Positions 55,629 through 63,727 of a stretch of 64,000 nt of DNA are shown here, in pieces. Where the stretch lies: the NCBI RefSeq assembly GCF_002220775.1, contig NZ_CP019685.1, positions 806,001-870,000 on the forward strand. The letters run 5' to 3'. The translations under genes were made by a program, and so were the position numbers. The notes under the pieces are model-generated. The model saw nothing but the letters and a program-made list of their open reading frames with translations, ran no database searches and was not told where the DNA came from. The stretch comes from Campylobacter sputorum (GTDB lineage: Bacteria > Campylobacterota > Campylobacteria > Campylobacterales > Campylobacteraceae). Every line of letters starts with the position of its first letter. Position 1 is the stretch's first letter.

Positions 55629-56381
55629 CTAATGTATTTTAGCAATCTTAGGAGGATGCAACTTAAAACTATTTTTATTTACTAAATATAAAACTCTATC
55701 TACCAAATCTTTATCAAATTTATTATACAAATCTACTTTGCTTATGCCGTTTTTACTTATCTCTTTTAAAATTATATCTAATTCATTATAACTATAGCCC
55801 AAATCAGATTCATCATCTTGATTTTCCCACAAATCGGCACTAGGTTTTTTTTCAATGAATGTTTTATCAATTTTTAGAAATTTTGCAAACTCAAATATAT
55901 CGCTTTTAAAAATTTCACCAATTGGATTTATAGCACAAGCCATATCGCCATATATAGTTCCATATCCTAACATTAGTTCGCTTTTATTTGAAGTTCCTAC
56001 AACAAATCCACCAATCTTAGCAGAATAATCATAAAGTAAACTCATTCGAATTCTAGCACAGAGATTGCCTAATCTAATGTTACTTAAATTTTCATCTATA
56101 CTTACTTTATAAGCTTGTAAAATAGGTTCTATTGATATAATTTTATAATTTATACCAAGTTTTTTACAAAGATTAATCCCATCTTCTAAATTTTTTACAT
56201 TAGAAATTTTAGTTGGTAAAAGCAACGCATATGTATTTTTTTGTGACACTTTTGCACACAAAGTAGCTACAACAGCAGAATCCAAACCACCGCTAATGCC
56301 AATTATAAAATTTTTAGCAGTATTTAAATTTAATTTTAAAAAATTTAATATCTTATTATGTATATCTGAATAATTACTCAT
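55629..56381 (-). CDS. nadE: NAD+ synthetase
   Basis: Amidates deamido-NAD with ammonia to form NAD. The 250-residue product has the PP-loop IGISGGLDSAVVA near residue 28, YTTSNKSE-type segment VVGTSNKSELMLGYGTIYGD in pieces, and PSADLWENQDDESDLGYSYNELD in pieces. It has no N-terminal glutaminase domain, so it is the short ammonia-dependent form. First gene of the minus-strand string down to the NOSP gene. Confidence 0.96.
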   Translation of the reverse strand: MSNYSDIHNKILNFLKLNLNTAKNFIIGISGGLDSAVVATLCAKVSQKNTYALLLPTKISNVKNLEDGINLCKKLGINYKIISIEPILQAYKVSIDENLSNIRLGNLCARIRMSLLYDYSAKIGGFVVGTSNKSELMLGYGTIYGDMACAINPIGEIFKSDIFEFAKFLKIDKTFIEKKPSADLWENQDDESDLGYSYNELDIILKEISKNGISKVDLYNKFDKDLVDRVLYLVNKNSFKLHPPKIAKIH

Positions 56382-56515
56382 TTCAATCTTTAATAATATA
56401 AATTTTATTAATTCTACTGGTTTTTATATTAAAAAATTCTTTTAAAATTACAAAAAGAATACAAAAGTAAAAATTTAAAATTAAGTATTATAATTGTAAC
56501 AAAAAAGGACTAAAA

Positions 56516-57109
56516 ATGGAAGTTTTAACAAAAGAATGCGGAAGATATCAAACTAATTGCTACATATTGTCTATAAATAACAAAGAAATAATCATAGATC
56601 CAGGAGAAAATTCTTTTTCATGGGTAATTAATAATGTAAAAAATCCGCTTGCAATCCTAAATACACACGGACATTTTGATCATATTTATAATAATTTTGA
56701 ATTAAAAAATAAATTTAATATACCTATTTATGCACCAAAAGATGATATTTTTATGATAGAAAATGATATTTTTGGCATTGGGTATAATCCTAGTAAAGTT
56801 GACATAAAAATAAGCAATGAAGATCTATTCATTATAGGCGATTTTAAAATAAAATTTCACCACTTTCCAGGTCATACACCAGGATGCTCGATGATAGAGA
56901 TAGGTGATTATCTATTTAGTGGGGATTTTTTATTTTATCGCTCTATTGGAAGATATGATTTTCCACACTCAAACAAAGAAGATATGAAAAACAGCCTAAA
57001 AAAATGTTTAAAAATACAACAAGATTTTATACTTTTACCAGGTCATGGAATACCATCAACACTAAAAGAAGAGCAAAATAATATCACAACATGGATAAAA
57101 AGGCTTTAA
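56516..57109 (+). CDS. Metallo-beta-lactamase-fold hydrolase (glyoxalase II-like)
   Basis: A 197-residue MBL hydrolase. The metal motif HGHFDH is at residues 51-56; further ligands are FPGHTPGC (His), SGDFLF (Asp) and LPGHG (His). YQTNCYIL and IIIDPG are the usual opening strands. The set and length fit the small GloB-like group that hydrolyses thioesters, but the substrate is unknown. It is divergent from nadE, as I recall for C. jejuni, and its stop overlaps the convergent next gene by 4 nt. Confidence 0.93.
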   Translation: MEVLTKECGRYQTNCYILSINNKEIIIDPGENSFSWVINNVKNPLAILNTHGHFDHIYNNFELKNKFNIPIYAPKDDIFMIENDIFGIGYNPSKVDIKISNEDLFIIGDFKIKFHHFPGHTPGCSMIEIGDYLFSGDFLFYRSIGRYDFPHSNKEDMKNSLKKCLKIQQDFILLPGHGIPSTLKEEQNNITTWIKRL

Positions 57110-57615
57110 TCTTCTTTGTCATTATTTTTAGTTGCTTTTTTAGTTAATTTTTCTTTTATCCTTAATACATGATCTTCTAATATTAAAATCTGATAAACTG
57201 CATCAAAAATCTTTATATCTTTTATAGTTCCAACAACCCTAACTTCTCTTTTTTTACTCTCTTCAAAATTTGAAGTTGCGACAAAATCAATCACATCACC
57301 AAGCTTAGGATGTGCTAAAAAACTTATTTTTACACCAATAGTAACTAAATATTTTTCATTTATGGAAGCATAAGCACAATAATTTGCAGCCATAAATAAA
57401 AATGATACATCTATCAAATTTTCATTATCTATTTTCATATCCATATTCGTATTTAAAATACTTTTTGCACTATTTTTATCTATTTCAATAATATATCCAC
57501 ATATATTTGGTTTTATAAGCCATTCAAATTTTAAATCACCTCTTATAACTTCCCATTTTTCCATTAATTCAGAAGTTTGATCATCATTTTCTAAATTTTC
57601 TATATCACTTGACAT
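57106..57615 (-). CDS. Cj0977-type hotdog-fold protein
   Basis: A 169-residue hotdog-fold protein. The order WEVIRGDLKFEWLIKPNICG in pieces, GYIIEIDKNSAKSIL, LIDVSFLFMAANYCAYASIN, VTIGVKISFLAHPKLGD and VRVVGTIKDI matches the fold of acyl-CoA hotdog proteins such as FapR and the C. jejuni virulence protein Cj0977. The usual H-G-G before the central helix is replaced by I-D-V, so thioesterase activity is doubtful. The C-terminal tail is charged and basic. It lies 9 nt after cmoB, as Cj0977 lies by the cmoB gene in C. jejuni. Confidence 0.8.
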   Translation of the reverse strand: MSSDIENLENDDQTSELMEKWEVIRGDLKFEWLIKPNICGYIIEIDKNSAKSILNTNMDMKIDNENLIDVSFLFMAANYCAYASINEKYLVTIGVKISFLAHPKLGDVIDFVATSNFEESKKREVRVVGTIKDIKIFDAVYQILILEDHVLRIKEKLTKKATKNNDKED

Positions 57616-57624
57616 ATTTTTCCT

Positions 57625-58518
57625 TTATATACTAAGCTTTATATAGGCTCTAAGTGGCGCTGGGTAGCCTTCTACTGTAAAATTTTTATCTTTATTATTC
57701 AAAAAATTATCCAAACTTTCACCATCAATCCAGCTTGTTTTTCTCTGTTCATTTTCATCTGTTTTTTTTGTTGCAAGTATTGTAAAATCTTTAAATTTAG
57801 CCCTTTGACACCAATTTTGCAAAGCCTTTATGCTTGGTATAAAATATATATTTGGTATCTTAGAGTAAGTTTTGTTAGGACAAAGAGCTATTTCTTTGTC
57901 GCTATTAATGATCATAGTGTCTAAAAATAACTCGCCATTTGGATTTAATGATGATTTAAGATCTTTCAAACATTTTATCGGATCGCTTCTATGATACAAA
58001 ACACCTAAACAAAAAAGCGTATCAAATTTATACTCATAATAAGGCAAATGCTCTACCCCCAAAAGCTCAAAGTGTATGTTGCTGTTAATAAAATGATTTA
58101 TAAATTTAAATTGCAAATACGCCCTAATACCAGGATCAAAACCGACTAATTTTGCCGGATTGTAATTTAACATTCTAAAAAGATAATAGCCATTATTACA
58201 ACCTATATCTCCAACAACCTTGCCTTGTAAATTTAAAAATGGTTTTAAAATATTAAATTTAATAAAGCTTTGCCATTCAGAATCTATAAAAGTTTGAAAA
58301 ACATCAAAAGGACCTTTTCTCCAAGGCTTTAAACTTAAAGCCGTTTCATAAACTAGATTTTTAGTTTTATCATCAATATCTGCTGAAATTTCTATAACAT
58401 CATCAAATTTACACTCGGATTCTATGATAGGTAAATTTGATATATTGCTAATATTTTTTTTATAAATTTCAAAATTGAGCTCATTTAATTTTTGTTTTCT
58501 TATCTCTTCAAGATTCAT
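57625..58518 (-). CDS. cmoB: CmoB, tRNA uridine-34 carboxymethyltransferase
   Basis: Uses carboxy-SAM to make cmo5U34 in tRNA anticodons. The 297-residue product has LKPWRKGPFDVFQTFIDSEWQS in pieces, the SAM motif VGDIGCNNGYYLFRM near residue 124, GFDPGIRAYLQF, and the CmoB-specific LCLGVLYHRSDPIKCL in pieces. ELFLDTMIINSD and SWIDGESLD match the rest. CmoA is not in the window. It is 4 nt after the small lipoprotein gene and 9 nt before the hotdog gene. Confidence 0.94.
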   Translation of the reverse strand: MNLEEIRKQKLNELNFEIYKKNISNISNLPIIESECKFDDVIEISADIDDKTKNLVYETALSLKPWRKGPFDVFQTFIDSEWQSFIKFNILKPFLNLQGKVVGDIGCNNGYYLFRMLNYNPAKLVGFDPGIRAYLQFKFINHFINSNIHFELLGVEHLPYYEYKFDTLFCLGVLYHRSDPIKCLKDLKSSLNPNGELFLDTMIINSDKEIALCPNKTYSKIPNIYFIPSIKALQNWCQRAKFKDFTILATKKTDENEQRKTSWIDGESLDNFLNNKDKNFTVEGYPAPLRAYIKLSI

Positions 58519-58522
58519 TTAT

Positions 58523-58687
58523 CTACCAATCAATAATATTTTGTGGGCATTTTCTTTGATAAGTCCCAGTAGCATCATAATACTCTTTGCAATCATTGTA
58601 GTATCTAGTAGAAATTCCTCTTTCATTAAACCACAAACAACCGTTTAAAAAAAACAGAATAAATATTAATATAATTACATTTTTCAT
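58523..58687 (-). CDS. Small lipoprotein, 54 residues
   Basis: A short gene from the ATG at 58685-58687 to a TAG at 58523-58525. The signal NVIILIFILFFLNGC ends in a good lipobox (F-L-N-G-C17). The mature part is about 38 residues with C33 and C47 and DCKEYYDATGTYQRKCP, a small disulfide-capable motif rich in Tyr. It stops 4 nt before cmoB. I recall a small lipoprotein gene near Cj0977 in C. jejuni, which fits. The function is unknown. Confidence 0.8.
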   Translation of the reverse strand: MKNVIILIFILFFLNGCLWFNERGISTRYYNDCKEYYDATGTYQRKCPQNIIDW

Positions 58688-58723
58688 AGCTTAATTTTAT
58701 CATATTTTAAATCAAAATAAAAG

Positions 58724-59086
58724 CTAGATTAAAATAAAAATTTTTACAAGTATAGCAACCCAAATACACACACAAAGACATATTGATAAAAATACAGCAC
58801 AACTCCCTATATCCTTTGCTTCTTTGGCTAATATATGATAATCTTTTGTAACAAGGTCTACACATCTTTCTATAGCCGAATTTATGCATTCTGTTATAAA
58901 AATAAGAAATATAGGCAAAATAAGTAAAATTTTATGCAATATATCTATTTTTAAACACAGGGCTATAATGATAAAAATAGAGCCTAAAAATAGTTCTATT
59001 CTAAAAGAAGTTTCGCTCTTTAACATGCAATAAATACCGCTTAATGCATATTTTGTATTTTTAAAAAAATTGTACTTTGGTTTCAT
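58724..59086 (-). CDS. dgkA: Diacylglycerol kinase (DgkA)
   Basis: A 120-residue trimeric inner-membrane kinase that recycles diacylglycerol to phosphatidic acid. It has three helices (IELFLGSIFIIIALCLKI, LHKILLILPIFLIFITECIN in pieces, and CAVFLSICLCVCIWVAILVK in pieces). The catalytic segments are ECINSAIERCVDLVT (E-x-x-N-x-A-I-E) and KEAKDIGSCAVF. RBS AAGGTA is upstream. First gene of the minus-strand string dgkA-lipoprotein-cmoB-hotdog. Confidence 0.96.
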   Translation of the reverse strand: MKPKYNFFKNTKYALSGIYCMLKSETSFRIELFLGSIFIIIALCLKIDILHKILLILPIFLIFITECINSAIERCVDLVTKDYHILAKEAKDIGSCAVFLSICLCVCIWVAILVKIFILI

Positions 59087-59526
59087 ATATTTACCTTTTA
59101 CATAACTAGAAAAACCTGCATAGTTTCAACTTTTTGATAGATATTGTATCATAAATCTTATACAACACTATCTTCATTCATTCTAGAACTATTAATTAGC
59201 ATAGTTTAAATCTACCATAATATCATTTTTGCTGCTAAAAAGCCCTCATGCATCAATGACTAAATATAATTTTCTAATGCTATATTACTTTATTACAGCA
59301 TAACAACTAGATAAATAAGTGGGTAACTGTATTTATTTTATAAGCAACAATGTCTTTTATGCCTATTATTTTACCTTAAAACCACTATATTTCATATGTA
59401 TTGCCTATTTTGCATAACAATCGTATTACTAAATTTATATGTGGTAATAATATTATCTTATATGATTATTCTTACAAAAACATTTTACAAAATATCTTTT
59501 AAATTTAGGTTATTTTTATGTATTTG
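59087..59526. other. Region without a recognisable gene
   Basis: 440 bp with stops in every frame and no RNA gene seen. It is AT-rich, with short coding-like scraps but no convincing frame, and looks like the outer part of the debris field that continues to 60.0 kb. The promoter of dgkA must lie near its left end. Confidence 0.6.
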
Positions 59527-59730
59527 TTAAAACCTTTTTCGTGCCTGTATATCAATCTTCGCAAAAGCATTTAATGTAAAAACAGGCAACAAAAAAATAT
59601 CAATTTTATCAACAAATACCGTTTTACCGCCGTATTCTATTTTAAAGTTTAAATACAATTCAAATTTAGACCATAATATACTTATATTTATTAATAAACG
59701 ATAAGTTGTGTTAGCAAAATAAAATTTTGT
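59527..59730 (-). pseudogene. Gene remnant, minus strand
   Basis: A frame open from 59730 to a TAA at 59527-59529 without a usual start codon. Its text is protein-like: WSKFELYLNFKIEYGGKTVF, then VDKIDIFLLPVFTLNAFAK, then IDIQARKRF. The alternating pattern suggests beta strands of an envelope protein. It overlaps the signal region of the plus-strand lipoprotein remnant, so at least one of the two is dead. Family not recognised. Confidence 0.35.
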
Positions 59731-60001
59731 TTATTTGGTTTAGTTGCCGCATTTTTATTAAATGGATGTACTAATACAAATATCTAGCGAAAAAAAAGAA
59801 ATGTTTAATATAGATGTTAAAATTCTAGATATAAAACAGGCAGATAATAAAAATGTTATGATTAAAGTAAGTTATTTAGTAGGTAGTTTTACGAAAAATA
59901 TTACTTGGCCTAGTAAAGCTTGTGAGTTTAAGTCAACTTGTAATGAAAGTACTTTTTCAGTAGCTGTTAGTTATATTGTTAAAAATTCAACTTGCAAATA
60001 A
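59705..60001 (+). pseudogene. Frameshifted lipoprotein gene
   Basis: Frame A reads a lipoprotein signal (KIKFCLFGLVAAFLLNGC with lipobox L-N-G-C) and stops at 59785-59787. Frame B, starting at an ATG at 59762 inside that signal, continues ISSEKKEMFNIDVKILDI to CEFKSTCNESTFSVAVSYIV and ends at 59999-60001. Joining the two near 59780 restores a lipoprotein of about 95 residues. Frame A also has no ATG, so both start and frame are damaged. The 79-codon frame B alone is unlikely to be made as such. Confidence 0.55.
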
Positions 60002-60121
60002 TTTTAAATCATATAACATAAGGCAAAATTGACATATAAAAAATCACAGCTTTAACTTAAAAACCTATCCCCATAACAATCATAAACATCATAAGGATAA
60101 GATTTACTTTACAATCCCATT

Positions 60122-60141
60122 CTAATATAATATTATATTAG
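60122..60141. repeat. 20 bp perfect palindrome
   Basis: CTAATATAATATTATATTAG, two exact 10 bp halves with no spacer. It lies in the 200 bp gap after the lipoprotein remnant. Function is not known; it may be an operator or a weak terminator. Confidence 0.6.
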
Positions 60142-60173
60142 CAAAATTTAAAATTATAAATTTACAATAAACT

Positions 60174-60200
60174 CTTTATAATCATAAAAGCATTATAAAG
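60174..60200 (-). terminator. comEA terminator
   Basis: A 9 bp stem (CTTTATAAT) with a 9 nt loop, 2 bp from the stop of the minus-strand ComEA gene. It has no GC clamp, and its T run on that strand is weak, so confidence is moderate. Confidence 0.55.
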
Positions 60201-60202
60201 AC

Positions 60203-60487
60203 TTATTTATCCTTCTTATCTTCTTTTTTATTTTTGTTGTTATTAGCTTTATTTACACTCATACTATTTTTATTATCATTATAAATCTTATCACCTATAC
60301 CTTTGACATTTTTTATATCTTCAACACTATTAAATTTATTAGTTTTTCTATACTCTATGATAGCCTCTGCTTTAGATTCTCCAACACCTTTTAATGTCAT
60401 AAGTTCGTCTTTAGAAGCTGTATTTAAATCTATAGCTCCAAATACATAAGAACAAACAAGCATTAATAATAAAAGTAACTTTTTCAT
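60203..60487 (-). CDS. comEA: ComEA-like DNA-binding protein
   Basis: A 94-residue secreted protein: signal LLLLLMLVCSYVFG, then a helix-hairpin-helix pair IDLNTASKDELMTLKGVG, ESKAEAIIEYRKTNKF and IKNVKGIGDKIY. It binds double-stranded DNA without sequence preference and pulls it into the periplasm during natural transformation. The tail is unusual: about 20 residues of almost only Lys, Asn, Asp and Glu (NKANNNKNKKEDKKDK). RBS AAGGAAAA. A homologue is needed for transformation in C. jejuni. It lies beside the rRNA operon's end. Confidence 0.9.
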   Translation of the reverse strand: MKKLLLLLMLVCSYVFGAIDLNTASKDELMTLKGVGESKAEAIIEYRKTNKFNSVEDIKNVKGIGDKIYNDNKNSMSVNKANNNKNKKEDKKDK

Positions 60488-60757
60488 ATATTTTCCTTTA
60501 AATTTAGTATATTTTTTATCTTTCTTATATATAATGATTAATTAATAATATATTAGGATAAATCAGATTTTACATTTTTTGTACTTAAAATTTTATAAAT
60601 TTATATAAAAATTAACAAATGGAAACAAACAATAACAAAAGCAAATTATATTTAATTTAATATGAATTATTATATAAAAAATACTAAATTTATTTAATTA
60701 TTTTAATATAAATAAATGTGAATAAATTAAGAAAGATTTGTAGAATAAATTATTAAC
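60488..60757. other. AT-rich spacer between comEA and the rRNA operon
   Basis: 270 bp, nearly all A and T, with no gene seen. It must hold the comEA promoter and the end of the rRNA transcript. Confidence 0.6.
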
Positions 60758-60761
60758 ACGC

Positions 60762-60881
60762 TTTGCAGCGACTTACTTTTCCACATCCCAGTAAGGGAGA
60801 GTATCATCAGCCATGATATGCTTAGCTTCTTGGTTCGAGATGGGGCAAGGCGTTTCCATATCTGTATAGCCACAAAGCAGT
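60762..60881 (-). rRNA. rrf: 5S ribosomal RNA
   Basis: The minus-strand RNA reads TGCTTTGTGGCTATACAGAT at its start, then the highly conserved CGAACCAAGAAGCTAAGC and GATACTCTCCCTTACTGGGA, and ends with GTCGCTGCAAAGCG, which pairs with the 5' end as helix I. Ends are placed by that pairing and may be off by a few bases. Confidence 0.95.
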
Positions 60882-60884
60882 GTT

Positions 60885-61442
60885 AAATAAAAATACTTTC
60901 TCTTTTTATTTATACTGCGTCAAGATTAAAAAGTATGCTTATTATTCGCTTTCCTTATCTAAATTAAAAATAGTCGTATTTTAAGCAAACCACGAACTTA
61001 TAAAAGTATTCTTATTAAACACTGTTAGATAAATTGTTAAAAGTCTAAGTTTTAATTATAAAACTTTTTACTTATTAAGGATTAAAGATATTTCACTTTT
61101 ATATCTTTCTAGCAAACTTGATTTGTGATTAGATGTAAGGCTTGTAAAAAGTTTGATTAGTTTTAAGTGAGTTACCTTAAAGGTAATGAATGCAAAAATC
61201 TAATCAAGCTTTCGTGCAATTGTTCTTACACTAAACTAAATCATTATTAATTTTATCCTTAACAAGGAAGTGATGCTTAATTTTAACTATTTATTTGTAT
61301 AGTTATTATGTATTTTTGGAGGTATTTTTTCGCTAAACAAGGAAGACAAATGAGTTCAAGGGAGTTACCATATAGGTAATGACCGCAGAACTATATGAAG
61401 TCTGACGCAGTTTAGTAGAAAAAAGACAAACAAAAAAAATAA
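60885..61442 (-). other. 23S-5S internal spacer with two related hairpins
   Basis: About 560 bp without a tRNA or gene. It holds two copies of a motif GAGTTACC-N6/7-GGTAATGA-NN-GCA at 61169-61194 and 61362-61387. Each forms a TTACC/GGTAA stem. The first is enclosed by an outer stem (TTGATTAG and CTAATCAA), the second by CTAAAC and GTTTAG. They likely act in processing of the transcript. Confidence 0.6.
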
Positions 61443-61711
61443 AAGATAAGCAAACGAGCTATTAGTACTGGTCAGCTAAATGACTTACATCACTTACACA
61501 TCCAGCCTATCAAACTTATAGTCTATAAGAGCTCTTAAAAGAAGATTCATCTTGGAGTTGGCTTCGAGCTTAGATGCTTTCAGCTCTTATCACATCCCAA
61601 CTTAGCTACTGGGCGATGCTCTTGGCAGAACAACCCATACACCAGTGGTTGGTTCGACCCGGTCCTCTCGTACTAGGGTCAACTCTCCTCAATCTTCTTA
61701 CGCCCACGGCA

Positions 61712-61797
<86 letters not shown>

Positions 61798-61798
61798 C

Positions 61799-61854
<56 letters not shown>

Positions 61855-61901
61855 GCTCTTGGGGGAGATCAGCCTGTTATCCCCGGGGTACCTTTTATCC
61901 T

Positions 61902-61943
<42 letters not shown>

Positions 61944-62378
61944 ACCGACTTTCGTCTCTGCTCGGCTTGTATGCCTCACAGTTAAGCTAGTTTATGCCTT
62001 TATACTCTACAAACGATTTCCAACCGTTCTGAACTAACCTTTGTAAGCCTCCGTTACATTTTGGGAGGCGACCGCCCCAGTCAAACTACCCACCAGACAT
62101 TGTCCTACATGAGGATAACTCATGCTAGTTAGCTACCCAAATAAAAAAGAGTGGTATCTCAACAATGGCTCACCATAAACCAAAATCTATGGATCAAAGC
62201 CTCCCACCTATCCTGCGCATTTTTATCCAAGTAGCAGTGTCAAGCTATAGTAAAGGTCCACGGGGTCTTTCCGTCTTGCCGCGGGTAGGAGGAATTTTCA
62301 CCTCCACTACAATTTCACTGGATCCCTCTTTGAGACAGCTCCCATCTCGTTACGCCATTCATGCAGGTCGGTATTTAA

Positions 62379-62431
<53 letters not shown>

Positions 62432-62484
62432 TCGGGCTTCGATCAAGAGCTTCGCTAATGCTAACCCCATCAATTAACCTTCGA

Positions 62485-62519
<35 letters not shown>

Positions 62520-62524
62520 ACGTG

Positions 62525-62557
<33 letters not shown>

Positions 62558-63138
62558 GGAGGGACTCTTTGTTGTAACCTCTAGGGCTTTAACACCCTGG
62601 TAGGCACACCTTATACCGAAGATACGGTGCTATTTTGCAGAGTTCCTTAAAGAGAGTTCTTCCACGCGCCTTAGAATACTCATCCCACCCACCTGTGTCG
62701 GTTTACGGTACGGGCTTTGATTACTAAACTTAGAAACTTTTCTTGGCTCTATAGCATCATGGGTTCTTACGCTACTCCGAAGAGTTTTGTAAGCCTTTAA
62801 GATTTCAGATAAAGAGTTACGGATTTGCCTATAACTCAACCTACATCCTTAGACTAACTATTCCATCAGTTAGCCCCACTAGCTTTAAGCGTCCTTCCAT
62901 CGCACATAATCAAAGGTATTGGAATATTAACCAATTTTCCATCGCATACCCCTTTCGGACTTTGCTTAGGACCCGACTAACCCTACGATGACGAGCATCG
63001 CGTAGGAAACCTTGGGTTTACGGCGTTAATGATTCTCACATTAATTATCGCTACTCATGCCTGCATGCTCACTTGCATCCGCTCCAGCGCTCCTTACCGG
63101 TACACCTTCAACGCTGAATGCAACGCTCTCCTACCAGA

Positions 63139-63612
63139 CGGAATACAGATGACAGAATACGGATTACGGAATTTAAAGTTAATTATTTAATACTACTTGT
63201 AAATACAGATAATCTTCTAACTAAGATTTTATACTCTTTTATTAATTTATTAGATATTTTTTCATCAATGTAACCTAAATCTTTTGAAACTCTTATCCAT
63301 AAGATAGTTTCATCTGTACTTCCTATTGAATAAACTAGCATTCTTTTAAACTCATCTTTATAGAATCTATGTTTAGCATAACCTTCTACCATATTAGCAG
63401 TTATACTTTTACTTGATCTTCTTAATTGATCAGCTATACCACCAAATTGTTCTATCTTTGGATAAGATAGTGTTAATTTGTGAATTTCTAACATAAGATT
63501 ATAAGATGATTTATAAATTTCTAAATCAGTTACATCTAGTTTTTTATTATTTGTATTCACTCTGTTTTATTTCTTTAAACTCTGTAATCTGTATTCTGTA
63601 ATCTGTATTCCG
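63139..63612 (-). other. Intervening sequence in 23S rRNA
   Basis: An insertion of about 474 bp between GTCGTAGATT and CTGGTAGGAGAGCGTT of the 23S RNA, where an uninterrupted gene has a short helix (helix 45). Its ends are a 32 bp inverted repeat with 29 matches (63139-63170 and 63581-63612), which would form a long RNA stem for RNase III, as in known IVSs of Salmonella and Campylobacter. Each arm is itself two 14 bp units. Inside is a gene for the IVS protein in the same sense as the rRNA. Confidence 0.92.
63183..63560 (-). CDS. Four-helix-bundle 23S IVS protein
   Basis: A 125-residue member of the family encoded in 23S rRNA intervening sequences (S23/four helix bundle). LEIYKSSYNLMLEIHKLTLS, then FGGIADQLRRSSKSITANMV, EGYAKHRFYKDEFKRML, STDETILWIRVSKDLGY and the final helix LIKEYKILVRRLSVF match its four helices; Q-L-R-R-S-S-x-S-I-x-x-N-x-x-E-G is the signature. 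The start is GTG at 63558-63560 with a weak ribosome site. It lies wholly in the insertion, on the sense strand of the rRNA. The family's function is unknown; it may bind rRNA or DNA. Confidence 0.95.
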   Translation of the reverse strand: MNTNNKKLDVTDLEIYKSSYNLMLEIHKLTLSYPKIEQFGGIADQLRRSSKSITANMVEGYAKHRFYKDEFKRMLVYSIGSTDETILWIRVSKDLGYIDEKISNKLIKEYKILVRRLSVFTSSIK

Positions 63613-63696
63613 AATCTACGACTTCGGTACTTATTTTAGCCCCGTTATATTTTCCGCGCAAAATCACTAGACCAGTGAGCTATTACGCTATCTTTA

Positions 63697-63727
<31 letters not shown>

